This document shows positions 20,201 to 31,800 of a stretch of DNA of 64,000 bases, piece after piece (position 1 is the stretch's first letter; each line of letters starts with the position of its first letter). The stretch comes from Lepisosteus oculatus (lineage: Eukaryota; Chordata; Actinopteri; Semionotiformes; Lepisosteidae). Made by a program: the position numbers and the translations under genes. Location of the stretch: the NCBI RefSeq assembly GCF_040954835.1, contig NC_090698.1:74568284-74632283 (forward strand). The letters are read 5' to 3'. The notes beneath the pieces are model-generated. The model was not told the origin of the DNA. It was given only the letters and a program-made list of their open reading frames with translations, and ran no database searches.

Positions 20201-21654
20201 GGGCTGTCCGAATAAACCTGCATATGACAGCTTCTCCGGAGAACAGTGCAGGCTTCGAGCCTGGAGCTCAGGAAGCCTCTTTAACGGCGCAGCGGAGAGG
20301 ACGGTTCAGCTCCCGCCGGGCGTCAGGGCGCTACATCGCTGCCGGCGGCGCTGTGTCCCTCAGAAACCCGGGGCGTCGCGGGCACTCTGGCTTTCGTCTC
20401 GTTTCACAGTCTGCCGGCGCTGCTGCCGGCTGTAGCGCCATCCGAAAGCTCTTTACAGAAGGGAAAACAGACTAGAAGTGAAGGTTTTTGGAAAACCGAG
20501 TGTCGGGAGGAGCGGCGCGGTGGTGCGGCAGCGGACTGTGCTGTCTCACAGCGCCGGGTGCTGGGCTCGACTCTAGCTGCCTTCTGTGCGGAGTCTGCAT
20601 GCTCTCTCTGTGTTTGAGTGGCGCTCCAGCTTCCTCCCGCTTTCCAGAGACGCGGAGAGTGAGGAGGTCGGTTTCCGAAGTGTCCCCACGCTGTCCCGCG
20701 ATGAAGTTCTCTGATGCCCGAAGAGGGTCCATGTGTCTGAGACACTTTCCAAGAACGAGCGACTTTCTGATAATGGATTGTAAAGCTATGATCCAAATAC
20801 AGTACAGGCATCGCACCGCTGAGAGGTCAAATTGCATAGTACAGGTGTCGGAGAACCGCAATCCAGTTACTCTTTAAGGCAACTTCTTTCTAAATAATTG
20901 GGGGCACACCTGTAAATTACTGATCCTTCAGGCAGGGGGCTTGCTCAGTTAAGGGGACTCTGAGCTGACGAGCGCGCTCATCTCGCTCCCGAATGATCAC
21001 CAGATCACTTCACCCGACACATCACCGGCTTTAGTCGATGGCAGTGAAGTCGTGAAATTGCTGACCGCAGCGCCTCCCCGGGCCTATCCCGACACAAGGG
21101 ATAGTGTTCAAGTGTAGATGCGGCGACTCTCGACCGGTACCGCCTCATCCCCGGACTCTCCCCGCGTCCAGTCCGGCCCTTCGTCTTGCACTGCGCCGCT
21201 TTCTAACGTGAAATAAACTCTCCAAACTCCATTCGGCTGAAACAAACCACTCGCGTTACAGATGCGCGGTAAGGACGGTCCCCGAAGCGCCTTTCCAAGA
21301 GACAGGACACAGAGAGCGCACACACATGGCTGGCTCCGGGACACTCACACACGGGAGCTCTGAGACGAGCTCAACGAGAAACCTGGTTTTAAAGTTTGAG
21401 CCCAAGGAACCGGAGCCCCGGGTTCCGGTTGGAAGGCATCTGCGGTTCTAGACAGACGCGGTGCGGAAGCACCTGCAGGAGCCGCCAGGCGCTCAGCGAG
21501 GAGAGATCTGGCAGAGGCGTGAATGTGCGCTTACCTGTCTGAGGCCGGTGTCGGGGTACGAGCGCTTGCCCCCTCGGGGGCAGTTCTGGATGTAGCAGGC
21601 GGAGGACAGGGCCAGCAGCCCCAGCAGGCACAGCGGCAGCGCGGATTCGGGCAT
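17266..21654 (-). CDS. avp: Arginine vasotocin - neurophysin precursor
   Basis: Precursor of the nonapeptide hormone vasotocin, made in hypothalamic neurons, packaged with its neurophysin and released from the neurohypophysis to act on V1/V2-type receptors. Exons on the minus strand: 21535-21654 (signal peptide 1-19, hormone CYIQNCPRG 20-28, amidation Gly 29, KR 30-31, first neurophysin residues ending LRQ), 18010-18214 (neurophysin core, [15 protein letters not shown] onward) and 17266-17432 (ESC...C, a KRR at 123-125, and a Leu-rich copeptin-like tail DLLLRLMHL, ending QTPQY). Total 163 aa. Introns are phase 0 then phase 1, the classic vasopressin-family plan. All 14 neurophysin cysteines are present (12 in exon 2, 2 in exon 3). 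Gln at hormone position 4 with Ile at 3 and Arg at 8 identifies vasotocin and not isotocin or vasopressin. Intron 1 (3.3 kb) holds a splice-acceptor minisatellite, a fold-back element and a SINE. Confidence 0.98.
17745..17935 (-). mobile_element. tRNA-derived SINE in vasotocin intron 2
   Basis: Minus-strand copy with head GGTACAGTGGTGCAGTGATC, then CTCGCAGCGCTGGGGCCCTG and TGGAGTCTGCATGTTCTCCC. It is truncated at its 3' end and lies between exons 2 and 3. Confidence 0.8.
18215..18880 (-). repeat. Minisatellite carrying the vasotocin exon-2 splice acceptor
   Basis: About eleven copies of a 57-60-bp unit directly upstream of exon 2. On the minus strand each unit contains a CT-rich tract and CTCTCTCCTCAG|TGT, the same sequence as the genuine acceptor and the first exon bases (TGT). 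Variants read CTTCAG|TGT. After TGT the copies diverge from the exon (GTCTGTAGC). Confidence 0.93.
19220..20200. mobile_element. Fold-back (MITE-like) element in vasotocin intron 1
   Basis: The ends are long inverted repeats: ATGGAAGCCCGTTTCCGCCA with GGGAGTAA at 19227 and its complement ending GGGCTTCCAT at 20195. The inverted arms extend about 270 bp each (19227-19500 and 19905-20195) and contain several copies of AATTCTGAGATATAA / GACTTTATATCTC subterminal repeats. No transposase is present. A third terminal-like copy (TTTCCGCCAGTGAGGCTTCC) sits at 19683-19703, suggesting a nested or older internal end. Superfamily not assigned. Confidence 0.8.
20508..20700 (+). mobile_element. tRNA-derived SINE in vasotocin intron 1
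   Basis: Plus-strand copy: GCGCGGTGGTGCGGCAGCGG head, TCTCACAGCGCCGGGTGCTG, then GTGCGGAGTCTGCATGCTCT. Same family as 15785-16112. Confidence 0.8.
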
Positions 21655-21724
21655 GGCAGACGGGAGGCTTCGCGTTGTGCTCAGAGCCGTTCTCCACTCC
21701 TTGCTGCTCGTCCCGTCGAGCTGC

Positions 21725-21737
21725 CCTATTTATACGG
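21725..21737 (-). promoter_or_regulatory. Vasotocin TATA box
   Basis: CCGTATAAATAGG on the minus strand, about 75 bp upstream of the ATG at 21654. Transcription would start near 21700, leaving a 5' UTR of about 45 bp, as usual for this gene family. Confidence 0.8.
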
Positions 21738-21854
21738 GCGGAGATTTATTCTTCTCCCAGCGCCACCTCTCTTTTTTTCCATCTTCGTCTTTTTAAAAAA
21801 AAAACTTTGCTCCCCCCACCCCCCCGGCGGCTCACCTTCGTGTCCCTAATATAG

Positions 21855-21876
21855 GTGAGTCATGGCTCAGTCACGT
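21855..21876 (-). promoter_or_regulatory. AP-1-like site upstream of vasotocin
   Basis: TGAGTCA (21856-21862) with a nearby CTCAGTCACG, about 155 bp upstream of the inferred start site. AP-1/CRE elements are known regulators of vasopressin-family promoters; function here is inference. Confidence 0.4.
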
Positions 21877-21879
21877 ACC

Positions 21880-22435
21880 GTCTAATGCCCCGGTAAGAAC
21901 AATTACTGGGGACGGTTGTGTTGTGTTTATTAATCACAGACAATAACAGCAGCCCGCACAAAGCTGCTCATTCAGGGCCTGAAGGACGCGCGAGAAAGGG
22001 CTTCACCTGAGCCAGCGGAGCGAAGATGCAGTCGCGCACAATGGAGAGCCGTTTCTGTCTCTTCACCTCTGAACAACAGAGAGGACATCAGTCGCTGAAT
22101 GCGGAGAGGACAAGCTGTGGAGAGGCTGACAAAACGTTTTCTTTCGCTTGTGTCAAGCCCCGTAAATTCAGGCCGTAGGTTAGTCTTCAAGGTCCATCTT
22201 CCCAACAAGGGAAGCAGCACCTTCTGTTAAATGTCCCCGGCCTACAGGCGGAGCTGCTGGCACCTCTCAGAGCGCTGTGAGCGCAGTATCACCTCTGAAC
22301 ACCACAGAAGAGACCCAGGAAGAAACATTTTCAAAGAGCTGCTCCATTTTCCCCCTTTATCCAAGTTTTTAATGTTGACTCTAAAAGAGACATGCATGTG
22401 CTCTCCGTCTCTCCAGTTCTGGAGAGGAAATGGAG
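21880..22435. other. Intergenic upstream of vasotocin, nothing recognised
   Basis: No exon, RNA gene or repeat that I can support. It is expected to contain distal vasotocin regulatory DNA. Confidence 0.4.
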
Positions 22436-22436
22436 G

Positions 22437-22990
22437 TAGTACCAGCAGCCATGTCACCCTGCAGCTCCCAGCTGGCAGCTCACTGGTGCTCAGCAGCGTG
22501 AGCTTGACCAGTACCTGGATGGGAGACTCCTGGGAAAAACTAAGGCTGCTGCTGGTGTTAGTGGGACCCGTAGGGAGTGCTCACCCTGAGGACTGTATGG
22601 GTCCTAATGCCCCAGTATAGTGACTGGGACACTAGACTGTAACAAGGCGTCGTCCTTCTGATGAGACCTGAAACCGAGGTCCTGACTCTCTGTGGTCATG
22701 AACAATCCAGGGAGCTTCTCGCAGAGAGCAGGACCCATGGGCTGCAGAAGACTCAGGGCAGACAGGAGGGCTGGACTCCAGCTGCCCAGGACACTCCCCT
22801 CGTTCCCACTGATGCGCATCATGTCAGACACAGGTACCATGGAGAGGAGGCACAGGCGCTGTGGAGTGGGGAGACACGGGTACCACGGAGAGGAGATACA
22901 GGTACCATGGAGAGGAGGCACAAGCGCCACTAAATCCAAATCCAAATCTTCTGCATTCTGGATCAAGGGCACAATATAAAAAATAATCCA
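22437..22990 (+). mobile_element. 5S-rRNA-derived SINE, copy 2 (most complete)
   Basis: 5S-like head (GAGCTTGACCAGTACCTGGA, TGGGAGACTCCTGGGAAAAA), body (GACTGTATGGGTCCTAATGC), a middle segment CGTCCTTCTGATGAGACCTG shared with 14540-14955, an internal GAGGAG-rich duplication (three AGGTACCATGGAGAGGAG copies, 22830-22925) and a tail near 22960-22990. Confidence 0.83.
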
Positions 22991-23189
22991 TAATCAATAT
23001 TTTCCATCTTTCAAATTAAAAGAGAAATTGCCTAAGTTACTTAAGCACTCTGCCTCAGCCTATTACTCTCTCATTTCCTGACCTGCTCCGGGGCGGAACT
23101 CTGGCAGGCCTGAGTGCATACTGATCAGAGAGAGACTGGGGGCTGGGAGATGGGTGAGGACATGAGGAGAAGAGAGACAATGACAGAGG

Positions 23190-23370
23190 TGAGAGGCAGC
23201 GTGGGCCAGTGGGTAGAGCAGAGAGAGGGAGGCAGTGTGGGCCAGTGGGTAGAGCTGAGAGAGGGAGTCAGTGTGGGCCAGTGGGTAGAGCAGAGAGAGG
23301 GAGGCAGTGTGGGCCAGTGGGTAGAGCTGAGAGAGGGAGGCAGTGTGGGCCAGTGGGTAGAGCCGAGAGT
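23190..23370. repeat. 38-bp minisatellite, family A, copy 2 (reverse orientation)
   Basis: Five copies of GAGGCAGTGTGGGCCAGTGG plus GTAGAGC(T/A)GAGAGAG, the reverse complement of the arrays at 12285 and 52905. Confidence 0.93.
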
Positions 23371-23374
23371 ACTG

Positions 23375-26300
23375 AATAGCAGTGACCCCTGTTGAGGAAC
23401 CTGTGCCCTCAGCGGTCAATAACGCCCCCCAGATTCCAGCGATTGTGACAGTATGAAAGGGTGACCTTGGACCTCTCCTGCACAGTCACACGTGGATCGG
23501 ATGCTGTAGATCTCCCCCGCCTCTCACAAGCTAGGTAAGAGAGCAAAGGACAAAGATAAGAGTGGTGTGAAACAAAAACCAGTGTAAACGCTGTCTTTTC
23601 TGCTTCTGAGTGTCAGCCAATTGCACATGTCCCCTGGACGCCCGAGCCCGGGAGGGGCGAGATCGTGCTCGGAGGACGTGCATCCGGAATGCCGAATCCT
23701 GACAACGGGCATGACTCCGAACATGGTCTGCAGCCTCTTTCCTTTATTTATGCCCGGGAGGACTAATTGGGTTGAATATGTATGAATGGCATCTAACCCC
23801 CTGATGGAAATGCACAGCAGTAGAGAAACGACTCCGATGGCATCGGCAGAATTTATGAAGATGAAAAAAAACGTCAAAGAAAAATAAACATTTCCTTGCT
23901 GTAAACAGCATGAATCAGAGCCAGGACCCCTCTGGCACATGGCTGGCACCCTGCAGGCACTGGTCCCAGTCACAGAAGTCAGGAGTCCAGGGCGCAACAT
24001 CTAGCACAATACAGAGGAGGCACAAACACCCCACCTGGCAGCTTAGTTGCGTCTAACAGATGCAATAAAAATGCACCTGAAGAAGCTCCACAGCTGAAAC
24101 TTTTCTTTTCCTTTCAGCATGGATTAAACCTTTACCTGTTTCTTTGCCACCTACGCATGCTGATGCAGCTCCCCACTCTTGTAAAAAAACAATGACAACC
24201 TTGTGTTTGAAGAGACAGATACACCAACAGGACCAAAAGCAGACCAGCTCACGTTGCCACTGCATGTCAGAGTGCACTCGTGTGACCGGCAGGAGTTGTG
24301 CGCAGACCTACCGCAGTGCATCGCTGGCCGCGCGCACTGCGGACTGGACATGAGCAGTGGTCAGGGGCGTGAGGTCAGTCCAGCGCACTCAGATCCCAGT
24401 GAGGTGAGCAGCACCGCTGGACTCTGGACTCAGAACAGGGGCTGGTCTCCAGACGGACACTGCCACTGTGTGTGGTCAGGCTGTGGGTGCCCTTCTGGGC
24501 TCTGGGGTCAATGACTGGAGAGCAACCGGATGGCCCCCCTTCCCTGACGAACAGCGTTCTGAACATAATGAAATTCTTCATTTCTGTACCACTCTGGACT
24601 TGTCATTAAAGTCCAGCCTTTACCTGCTCACTCAAAGTCACACATTCCCACATTCATCTTCCTGCACTGGCGCCAGAGCTTCCAAAATCTGCCACCAGAC
24701 CCAGGACGTCTCCAGCTGGCATCCTGGCAATCAAAACTCTGTGGGCCATCAGGCAGATGCCGCAACATTCATGCTTTAAGAAGGCCTGGCACTGAAAATG
24801 TACCCGACTCATTTGATCATTAAATTTTTAGAATAAATGTAATAGTTTTTGCATTTTTACTCCATATCTCAACAAGCGTGCCTTCTGAAAACAGTCATTT
24901 TCTGCACTCTTTTAGTCTCTCATTCTCTTTTTATTCCATAAATAATAGATGATGAAAACAATTTGAAATTATCTGAGGCTGAGATACTCCTGCAGGATGA
25001 GGTAGCATATTGTGTGCAAACTCTTTCATACAAGCTGATATCTTCATGAGGAGACGGCGCCCCTGCAGACTGTGAGCACTTACCTGGCCTGACACTCAAG
25101 TCCCTGTCTCTCTCCGCCAGCCTGGAGAGTCCAGAGGGGACCCACGCAGGTCTCAGGGGGCTTGCCTGGCTAAGGGGGTGTCATGGTGGCTGTCTGTGTG
25201 ACGGTGCGGAGTGGGACCCCCCTGAGCCTCACTATCGAGGACAATCAGGCGACCCACGTGGACGAACAAGCGCCAGGTGGGATTATCCACCATCCCGGGA
25301 TGGACTGTAGACACAGGTGCTGCACGTGAGGAGGACCCTGGGAATGACCGCTGAGCAGCAGATGCTTTTCGCCAGCATCTGATGGTCAACAAGACATAGC
25401 AAGAATGCAGCCGGGTGAAGACCCAGAGCCCCATCTTTATCCACCATAGGGACCCCCTGGTGCATCAGGAAGCACAAGACACACCCACAGCACACAGCGA
25501 GATCCCACCAGCAAGAATCGCCACAGTGACCTTCAGCAGCTGGACTGCAGGTTCCACACACCAGTACAGGAGCACCCAGCCTCTAGTGACCAGTACGTCA
25601 GAGGCACTGCAAGCTTCAAGCGGGGCATCACCTAATAATATCCCCAGGCCAACAAGAGCCAGACACTTCACACACATTATTATGGGGCGACTTGTCAAAC
25701 CTACAGTGTCAGAAACAGGGAAACCAGCTGACTGAGCTGCCACAGGGCTTTACTGATGACCAGGGAACCACCAGCTGGCCTTCTGGAATTAGATGTGACC
25801 TTTGTTTGGAGGGGCAATCTGACATGGCTGTGTGCTGCATTCCCACAACCCCTTCAGAACACGGAGACCAGGGGCTGTGAGCTCCATAGGTGAGACTCCT
25901 CAGGACTTCATAGCAAAAGAGCATCTCATCCAAGACAATCTGGCTCTTCAGAAAACAACTACCTTGCATAATTGCCTTAATAACTACCACCTGTCAAAAC
26001 AAGCCTGATAGTAGCAACCAGTTTGGGTTAAGAAAGGGCTGAAGGGAGAGGAGGGAGTTAATTTCATTCTTGATGTATGTACCCCCACTGACTCTGACCC
26101 CACTGTATAGACCGCTGACCTTGTGTTGCTATGATCCTTAATGCCAGATTAGCGTTTCCCTCTGCTAATTACTCTGATGAGCACCTAATAGATGTTTGTG
26201 ATGCAGACAGTTTCCAGATGCACCCAATAAACATTATGAGATGCTAATGAGGGAACGTGGCATAAATGCTCATTTAAACTGCAATTTGAATTTTAAATTG

Positions 26301-26660
26301 TTTTCTTTTCTAATGTGTTTAAAATGGCAACACCACTGAGGTTAAGAAGAACACGGAGAGCTCTGGTTCCTTCTGAGCCGGTTCTGTACAGGTCTATAGG
26401 CAGCCCCCCACAAACAGACACCGCTGACGTATACTTCTGCCTGCAGCATCTGTGTCGGGCCCTGCGTGGCACACACAGCCAACATGCCAGATACTGTGTG
26501 GTACGTGATTTTTCTTGTCTGTGGTGAAGCCTCTGTATGCTCTCCTGAACGGCTGCACAGCTCTGAACACTGCACCACTGTTTGTGCTCAGATAGCACCA
26601 CAAATGAGAAGCCGGGAGATGGGACTGTCAGTACTTTTCATCCGCTCTTGAACAGCATGG
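23375..26660. other. Intergenic, no gene recognised
   Basis: 24065-24145 (minus) is a copy of the GGTTTAATCCATGCTGAAA / CAGCTGTGGAGCTTCTTCAG repeat also at 10670. 25130-25740 has several short open frames without a recognisable domain and may be a decayed element. The rest holds nothing I can name. Confidence 0.4.
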
Positions 26661-26667
26661 GCCAACA

Positions 26668-26980
26668 CCGCCCTCTGCCCACCTCACCCCCTGGGCATCA
26701 CAGATGACCACCGGAGGGGAACAGACAACACCGCCCTCTGCCTACCTCACCCTCTGGGCATCACAGATGACCACCGGAGGGGAACAGACAACACCGCCCT
26801 CTGCCCACCTCACCCCCTGGGCATCACAGATGACCACCGGAGGGGAACAGACAACACCGCCCTCTCCCTACCTCACCCTCTGGGCATCACAGATGACCAC
26901 CGGAGGGGAACAGACAACACCGTCCTCTGCCTGCCTCACCCCCTGGGCATCACAGATGACCACCAGAGGGGAACAGACTT
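26668..26980. repeat. 63-bp minisatellite
   Basis: Five copies of a 63-bp unit with ATGACCACCGGAGGGGAACA and CCTCACCCTCTGGGCATCAC. The length is a multiple of three, so it stays open as a 21-residue repeat; no gene is implied. Confidence 0.93.
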
Positions 26981-27544
26981 GAGAGGGGAGGTCAGGTAGC
27001 TGTCACCAGAGTCACACAGCCTTCGACTGGATGACAACTAAAGATACTGAAAACAACCAAAAATAGTTTAAATAAATCCTATAATTCAGATCATTCAGAA
27101 GAGTAAAGATGGCCAAAACACCAGAACTGTGACAGACCCGACTGCACAGAACCACCCTCTCCAACTTAACAGCAGAGCACTGCAAAGCAACAGGAAGATG
27201 TTGCAAAAAGGAGAATCAAATGATTAATAAAGCTTTTATGTACAACCGAACAATCAACACAATGCTCAGAATAAAGGGGAACTTCGGCACAACTGCAGCA
27301 CAATGACTCACACCGGATCTCTCTGTCCTCTGAGACAGAACAAGCCTGAGAACTGAAGGGCAATGAAAGCACAGCAATTTAATCTGCCAGAGTAGAGACA
27401 TGACCATCACCAGACAGCAGCCGTGAAGCCTCTCCCCCTGACATAAGTTAAACTAACCCACCAGAGATAAAGGAATAAGTAATATTGCAGAACAGATTTA
27501 ATTCTGAGGCACTTACAGGCTTGTAACCTTTCAGGACGCAGAGA

Positions 27545-28040
27545 CCTTTCCAGGTGAGGTAAGTCAGGTGAGGGTCCAGGTGAGGTACAGGAAGTCAGGT
27601 GAGGGTCCAGGTGAGGTACAGGAAGTCAGGTGAGGGTCCAGGTGAGGTCCAGGAAGTCAGGGGAAGGTCAGGTGAGGTCCAGGAAGTCAGGGGAAGGTCA
27701 GGTGAGGTCCAGGAAGTCAGGTGAGGGTCCAGGTGAGGTCCAGGAAGTCAGGGGAAGGTCAGGTGAGGTACAGGAAGTCTGGGGAAGGTCAGGTGAGGTA
27801 CAGGAAGTCAGGGGAAGGTCAGGTGAGGTCCAGGAAGTCAGGTGAGGGTCCAGGTGAGGTCCAGGAAGTCAGGGGAAGGTCAGGTGAGGTCCAGGAAGTC
27901 AGGGGAAGGTCAGGTGAGGTACAGGAAGTCTGGGGAAGGTCAGGTGAGGTACAGGAAGTCAGGGGAAGGTCAGGTGAGGTACAGGAAGTCTGGGGAAGGT
28001 CAGGTGAGGTCCAGGAAGTCTGGGGAAGGTCAGGTGAGGT
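27545..28040. repeat. 30/31-bp minisatellite with CAGGTGAGG units
   Basis: Sixteen or more copies alternating CAGGTGAGGTCCAGGAAGTC, CAGGTGAGGTACAGGAAGTC and AGGGGAAGGT / AGGTGAGGGTC linkers. Each unit contains CAG|GTGAGG, a perfect splice-donor consensus on the plus strand. Confidence 0.93.
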
Positions 28041-28500
28041 TAGCTGGATTTAAACAGACTTGGCTCAACTGAGTGGAGAAACATGAGCACAGCTCTTCTG
28101 TGATTCAGGTCCCTCTCCTCTCTTTATGTTTTTTGGCAGAGTGGTAGGAGGAGGCCAGATGGAGATCCTTGCCTCAACCACATTTCCCAGAAGGCTGTGG
28201 GGAATAATCTCCTGCCCTTCACCATCAGACCAGTAAGAGGAAGATCACTGGTCAGGTGGCAATTTAAAAACCAGGAAGCAGAGGCGTGCGGAGTTCTGCG
28301 TCCGCTGCCGGAGCGCTGATCCATGTGAGAGTCCAAGCGAGATCTGGGAAACCGTGAAGAGCCTTCACAATGGAGTCAGGGTGTGGAGGGACATCAGTTT
28401 GCCCGTTCAGGATGTGTTTACACCGGCTTCTGCTGTCTCCCTGCCCAGAAGTGAAGGATCACACTCACACTGGCGCTGTGTGGAACGGGGCAGCACCCAC
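28041..28500. other. Intergenic between vasotocin and UBOX5
   Basis: Nothing recognised apart from an A/T-rich step AATTTAAAAACC at about 28260. UBOX5 transcription probably ends just above this stretch. Confidence 0.35.
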
Positions 28501-28533
28501 TGGAAGTTTATTGACATCTTTTAAGAAAATTAT

Positions 28534-28539
28534 TTTATT
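28534..28539 (-). other. UBOX5 polyadenylation signal
   Basis: TTTATT on the plus strand (AATAAA on the minus strand), with a second at 28507-28512, about 335 bp past the UBOX5 stop codon. Confidence 0.65.
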
Positions 28540-28871
28540 GGAGTCTTTGGTCAACAGACTTCTAACAACAGAAAAAGCAGTCTCCTCATTTACAGTACAA
28601 AAATATATACCGCTCTGACGCAACTTTCAAGTAGGCTCAGGAGGTTCTGGGCAAACTGACCAGAGGTTCCCGAAGAGAAAGCTCATGGGATCCTCAGGAA
28701 GTGGCTGGAAGGATTCTGGGATTGAGCAGAAGCTGGCGTGACAGATTCAGAGGGGCTGAAGGGCTTTCCCGTAGCCCCTCCTGTGTGCCTGAGAGAGAGG
28801 AGGGGAATTCCACCAGAGTGGGCGCGGGTGCTTGGGCCCCAGGTGGCCCCTGATGACGTCCTGCCCTCTGA

Positions 28872-31800
28872 TCAGTAGTGCACACGAGTGATGTCCTTCC
28901 TGGGGGCCGGGGCTCCGCAGCGAGGGCAGCGCGGGGCCGGGTGCGAGGGCGTCTGTGCCAGGCAGGCGCGGCAGAGCAGGTGTGCGCAGGGCAGCTGGAA
29001 GGCAGCAGGCGAGCCGCAGTACGCAGACAGACTGCAGGAGCACGAGCAGCAGCTCCCAGAGGCACCACTCTGACCTGCAGGGAGAAACAGGTCACTGCAC
29101 GGCTCCTACTCCCTCACTACTCTCTCTACTCACTCACTACTCAGTCTATTCTCTACTCCCTCGTTACTACCTCTCTACTCCATTGTTATGTGCTTGCTAC
29201 TCAATCTCTGCTCTTTCACTACTCGTCGCTTCTCATTCTTCACTACTCCCTCACTACTCTTTCTCTACTCCCCTGCTACTCTCCCTCCACTTCTTCACCA
29301 CTCTCTGTATTCCCTCACTGCTCTATATTCTTCCGCCACTCGCTCTCTACTCAAATTTCAAGAGCTTCATTGACATGAGGGATGAACTACATTGCCACAT
29401 GAACTATTGCCAAAGTAATAACAATTAGTAAAAACATTATCAGGCATTTACAATAAAAAATATTACTAGAGAGGCTCCCTGTCTGTTCCTCAGGCTGTTA
29501 CAGGAGATCACACACTGAGCTGCAGCTCAGTTGAATTTCGATATCGGAAGGTGAGGGAACTCTAGAATTAGATTTGTTATTTTGTGGAAGACTGTTTGTC
29601 TAATCCCAGAGTACCTGTCACAGTGCAGTAGGAAGTGCACCTCTGTCTCTACAGTGGGAGCACAGCCTGTCCTCTCTGGGCAGCCAGGTCTGCCTGTGTC
29701 GCCCAGTTTCTATGGCCAGGCTGTGGTCACTTTGTCAGGGTCTGTTTCTCTTTGCTGTGTGACACTGTGTTAGTCTGATAGTATGTTTTATCGGTTTAGG
29801 GTCCTGTAGCATTCCCGTGTGTGTTGTGTTTGTGAATGTTTTAATGGGTAAGGTAGTGTTGTCTGGCTTGTGCTGAGGTGTGGTTGGCTCTGATCTGTGG
29901 TGTTTTAGCACTGCTGTCCAGTGCTAAAACTGCTCCTCTCTTACTACTCTCCACTCTCTCTGTGTCAGCAGAGTGCTCACTCACGCCATTCCCACTGTGA
30001 GTGGGGGCTGTACCTCATTCTGCAAGTGTCACTTCTGGAGCCGCTTGATTATGGCACACGGGTCCCGACTGCTGATACAGACAATGAACTGTACTCCCTC
30101 AAAACCCTGCAGACCCGACTCTGTTCTCTGCCAGTGCGCAGTGGGGTCCCCGTGCACAGGGGGGTCACGTGCACGTTTATCTCTGCACGTCCGCTTGGGA
30201 CAGAAGGAAGTCTCCTGCTAGCACAGGGAAGAGCAGGGCAGGGTTGAATACAGACTGGAATCCCGAACCAATCCCAAACCCAAATCCTCGAAGGTTAGCC
30301 CTCGGAAGCGGGCTTCAGTCCAGTAACAGAAGTCGCAGATTATAAAGTTACATTAAAACACAGACTAAAACCTCTAGCCTCACAAAGGACCTCTCCTGCA
30401 CATACAAAATGCAACAAACAACTTCTACTTATTTTCTTCCACCTTGAAGTCAGAACAAAACGTCTTTCACAATACTCTCTCAGTTTTTCCATTACTGCCT
30501 CACAGCGCACCCCCTCAAGCAGAGCTCTGCCTCCGAGCGCTGACCTTGAGCCTGCGGAGAACTCGTTCTCTCTTTTCCGCCAGCGGCTTTGTTGCAGATG
30601 AAAAGAGGGGCCGAGCTCCAAACAAGCGCTTGATGATGTCTTTGTGCAGGTCGGCGCTCGGCTGTGCGCCAGCTGGCCCGGCTCCCATTGTCCGTGTTGC
30701 AGGGCCAAAGGCCACAGCCTTGGACTCCCCACGCCTGGGGCTGAGCACGAGCACGAGCACGACAGGTCAGCAGTCCCTGGACACTCTCAGACAGGAAGGA
30801 CGCCCCTACCAGGCCCACGAGGAGCAGAAGACAATACCCTCCAGAGGTCAATTCTCTCCAGAAAAATCCTGAATTATCTCTTGAGATCAGTTAACTGCTA
30901 ACTATCAAACGGGTGAGCCGGTCCTCATTTGTTACTGTTCCTGTGTTCTGAGCTACTTTTGAAAGATGTTAATGTCAGTGAAAGATCATCTAAATTACCT
31001 ACAGGACTGGCTAGTCGTTTTAAAACACATTACAGAAGATTAGATGTGTAGTTCTACGCAAAATAATCAAGACGGAGCATGTGACCCCACAGTGGGAGGC
31101 GGGGCAAGTGTGAAAGTGACATGCAGGTGAGCCAATCAGCATTGGTCTCTGCAGGCTAAGCAGTCCAAAGTAGTGACTGATTGGCTGTGTTTAAGTGCCA
31201 ATAAAGCAAACAAGTGCTGTGCACTGGATCCGTACTGATTGTCTTTCAGAACTTGTGAGAATTGTGATTGCTCTAGGAAAGCTGCTTCCCCTCACATTCA
31301 TACCTTGGGAACACCTTTCCCCAGGCTTCTGCCCAAGAGTACTTCTGGATACTCGACTGTCAGCTACTGCACCACACCCCACTGAGCTCAGGACAGCGCC
31401 CCGTCTGGAGAGCTCAGGGAGTGACCTGCCTTGCTACTGCCCAAAACGCCTGGCTGGGCCCAGTCCTACCTGGGAGAGCCCCTGGGGCCTCTCGCGCTGT
31501 CCCGCCAGCTCCTCTCTGCCCAGTGAATGATGGGAAGCCTCTGAGGGCAGAGGTCAAGGCCCTGTCCAGACTCTCGGACAGCTGCTGCTCATGGGAGACG
31601 GGGCCTGCAGAGGCACAGACACACACACACTTCTGTGAGCTCAGACGTCCGGAAGAGGGCGCTGCTCTGATACACAATCCCAGTAACAATGTCACAGCCC
31701 AGAGCCCCACCTTAAAAAAAGGAGCAGTCTGGAGCCAGAGATGCTGGCACACGACACCAGCACAGCTCCAAGCCCAAATCAAAGCAGGCAGAGCTGCAGG

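Noticed and set aside
23524-24000. 158-codon minus-strand frame
   Set aside because: No recognised domain, no splice or promoter context; compatible with chance.
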